Below, in pieces: positions 35,690-36,858 of a stretch of 36,858 nucleotides of DNA. Origin of the DNA: a virus. Location: positions 1 through 36,858 of the IMG/VR virus record IMGVR_UViG_3300047409_000809; one strand, 5' to 3'. Within the stretch, counting starts at the first letter, position 1. Each line of letters begins with the position of its first letter. The notes below the pieces were generated by a model, which was not told the DNA's origin, did no database searches, and was given only the letters and a program-made list of their open reading frames with translations. Both the position numbers and the translations under genes were made by a program.

Positions 35690-36457
35690 TCAAGCTCCTG
35701 CGAAGATGGCGAGCTTGGCGACGATCCGCGTCGGCTGGACGAGATTATGACTATTCGCCGCTGTGGCTGAGTGATTCACCGACTGGATAAACTGGCCCGA
35801 CCCGCCCGCCGTGTTCGTAGCCGCTGCCACGTTTGCCGGCGTCTCGCCCGTCGTCAAAGTGTGGTCCTGCTCACCACCAGTCGCGCCCGGCACGGTGCCA
35901 TAGATACCCTGGGAAGTTGAATGATTGAGGACGCCGCTGTCGGTACCGCCGAGGTTAGCCCGGCCCGCCGGGACATAGCCACGCCAGTCCGGCAGGCCGA
36001 AGGTGGTCGAGTGGTCGCCGTCGCCATGCGGCGCGTGGACAATCGTGTGCACGCCGGATTGCGAGCCGCTGGTGTTGACGGCCGCGCCGCCGGGGGTCGC
36101 CGAGAAGCGGAACGCATTGGCGGTGTAGCTGGTGCCCTCGAGGACGTAATAGACCGTGTTGGCGGTAATCCCTGTCGGGAGAGCGCCGCTGGTGCGCATC
36201 AGGAACGGATCGCCAGCCTTGAGGCCGTGAGCCGTCCAGCTGACGACGCCAGGCGTGGCGATCGTTACAGTCGCCGTGGCCGACTTCACCACCGCGGCAA
36301 ACAGAGCAGCGTATGTCGTGCGGCTGACGTTGCGACCGTCCGGCTCGAGACAGAGCGCCGGCAGCGTGTGGCCTTCGTAGAAGACCATCTCGCCGATGAA
36401 TCGGCCGTAGGATGGCGGAACACCACCCGGGGCGCTCATCGCGCGGACGCCGTCCAT
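35690..36457 (-). CDS. Phage tail-collar domain protein
   Basis: 255 residues from ATG 36457 with GGAGG eight bases upstream. Collar pattern: SYGRFIGEMVFYEGHTLPAL and RTTYAALFAAV, then after an insertion FGLPDWRGYVPAGRANLGGT, and a Gly/Thr/His-rich end (GEQDHTLTTGETPANVAAAT). The insertion (about residues 60-145) includes a carbohydrate-fibre-like segment (PFLMRTSGALPTGITANTVY). A collar/fibre protein among head-side genes is unusual; a capsid-attached fibre is possible. Confidence 0.7.
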   Translation of the reverse strand: MDGVRAMSAPGGVPPSYGRFIGEMVFYEGHTLPALCLEPDGRNVSRTTYAALFAAVVKSATATVTIATPGVVSWTAHGLKAGDPFLMRTSGALPTGITANTVYYVLEGTSYTANAFRFSATPGGAAVNTSGSQSGVHTIVHAPHGDGDHSTTFGLPDWRGYVPAGRANLGGTDSGVLNHSTSQGIYGTVPGATGGEQDHTLTTGETPANVAAATNTAGGSGQFIQSVNHSATAANSHNLVQPTRIVAKLAIFAGA

Positions 36458-36485
36458 TCACAGCCCCTCCGTCACGCCCGCCGGC

Positions 36486-36827
36486 TCAGATCTGTCCGCG
36501 CACGCGCTCGAAGTGGACGCGGGCCTCGCGGCCTTGCGTCGCCGCCTCGCTGCCGCGGCCGCGCGGGTGCGCCGACAATGCCCAGCTCTTCTTGGCGGTG
36601 CCGCCGCCGGCGATGTGGATGATGAGCGGCTTCTTCGGGTCGTGCCCAGCCGCCTCGGCGAGCTCCTGGACCTTCATCTTGACGCACTGATAGGCCGTCT
36701 CGAGCTGGTACTGGTCGGGCTTGCCGCCAAGGCCGAGCGCCTTCAGCACGGCCGGATAGGCGATGTCCGGATCGACGACGAAGACGCCGTCCTTGCGGTG
36801 CGTGACCCACTTCGGCAGAGCAGTCAT
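36486..36827 (-). CDS. Conserved phage hypothetical protein
   Basis: 113 residues from ATG 36827 with GGAGG six bases upstream. Reads TALPKWVTHRKDGVFVVDPD and DQYQLETAYQCVKMKVQELA, a pattern I associate with alphaproteobacterial siphovirus head-side genes; function unknown. The C-terminus is basic (HPRGRGSEAATQGREARVHF). First gene of the right-edge cluster; the operon continues beyond the window. Confidence 0.6.
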   Translation of the reverse strand: MTALPKWVTHRKDGVFVVDPDIAYPAVLKALGLGGKPDQYQLETAYQCVKMKVQELAEAAGHDPKKPLIIHIAGGGTAKKSWALSAHPRGRGSEAATQGREARVHFERVRGQI

Positions 36828-36838
36828 TGTGAACCTCC

Positions 36839-36858
36839 GTAGGGTGGGCAAAGGCGCG
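36839..36858. repeat. Dispersed repeat, family E, copy 2 (cut by window edge)
   Basis: GTAGGGTGGGCAAAGGCGCG, matching 28204-28221 at its first 18 bases. It borders the ribosome site of the 36486-36827 gene and continues past the window. Confidence 0.6.

Overview
The window is a large part of the genome of a temperate, long-tailed (siphovirus-type) phage of a high-GC alphaproteobacterium, probably of the Rhizobiales/Rhodospirillales kind. The evidence is the small HK97/GTA-like head-tail and tail genes (head closure, HK97-gp10-like, DUF3168, tail tube, two-frame tail chaperone, tape measure, DUF1833, NlpC/P60, gpJ-like hub). The base composition is strongly G+C-rich, and the integrase target is a tRNA-Val(CAC) of alphaproteobacterial type. 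No ordinary host gene block is visible. The terminase, portal and major capsid genes are not in the window.

Layout. (1) Positions 36-8754 form a leftward early operon of tightly overlapping genes (mostly ATGA/GTGA junctions). It runs from a Cro-like regulator through small proteins, a ParB-like/MT-A70 methyltransferase fusion, a C5 cytosine methyltransferase with eight internal repeats, a beta-class DNA methyltransferase and an HD phosphohydrolase, to a helix-turn-helix initiator carrying iteron-like repeats, a NusG-like factor and an HNH nuclease. (2) Positions 8755-8901 are the divergent switch region, with a CI-like repressor and a membrane-anchored protein reading right (8902-9926). (3) Positions 9927-10126 are a comparatively AT-rich gap with a perfect 16-bp palindrome that matches the core of the chromosomal partition site parS. 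(4) Positions 10127-16713 are a rightward operon of small accessory genes (DUF5131/Gp37-Gp68, papain-like and ASCH-like proteins, CxxC proteins) ending in an excisionase-like gene and a tyrosine integrase. (5) Positions 16785-16831 are the 3' half of tRNA-Val(CAC), followed by tandem 10-bp repeats; this is an attP-like site. (6) Positions 16948-36827 read left. They hold, in transcription order from the right edge, head-proximal genes, a repeat protein, a connector, a glycosyltransferase/FkbM methyltransferase island, head-tail joining genes, the tail module, fibres and endolysin, closed by a strong terminator at 17214-17251.

Because phage genes lie on both sides of the tRNA 3' half, the site looks like attP rather than attL or attR. 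The simplest reading is a circular (or circularly permuted) phage genome in which leftward transcription passes from the early operon through the missing packaging/capsid genes and re-enters at the right edge. This is inference.

The points most worth follow-up are the parS-like site together with the ParB-domain methyltransferase; a putative origin inside the initiator gene; a glycosylation/methylation island inside the virion connector module; a 20-residue tandem-repeat protein; a lambda-like GGGAAAA frameshift; and several host-type palindromic repeats embedded in frame in phage genes.
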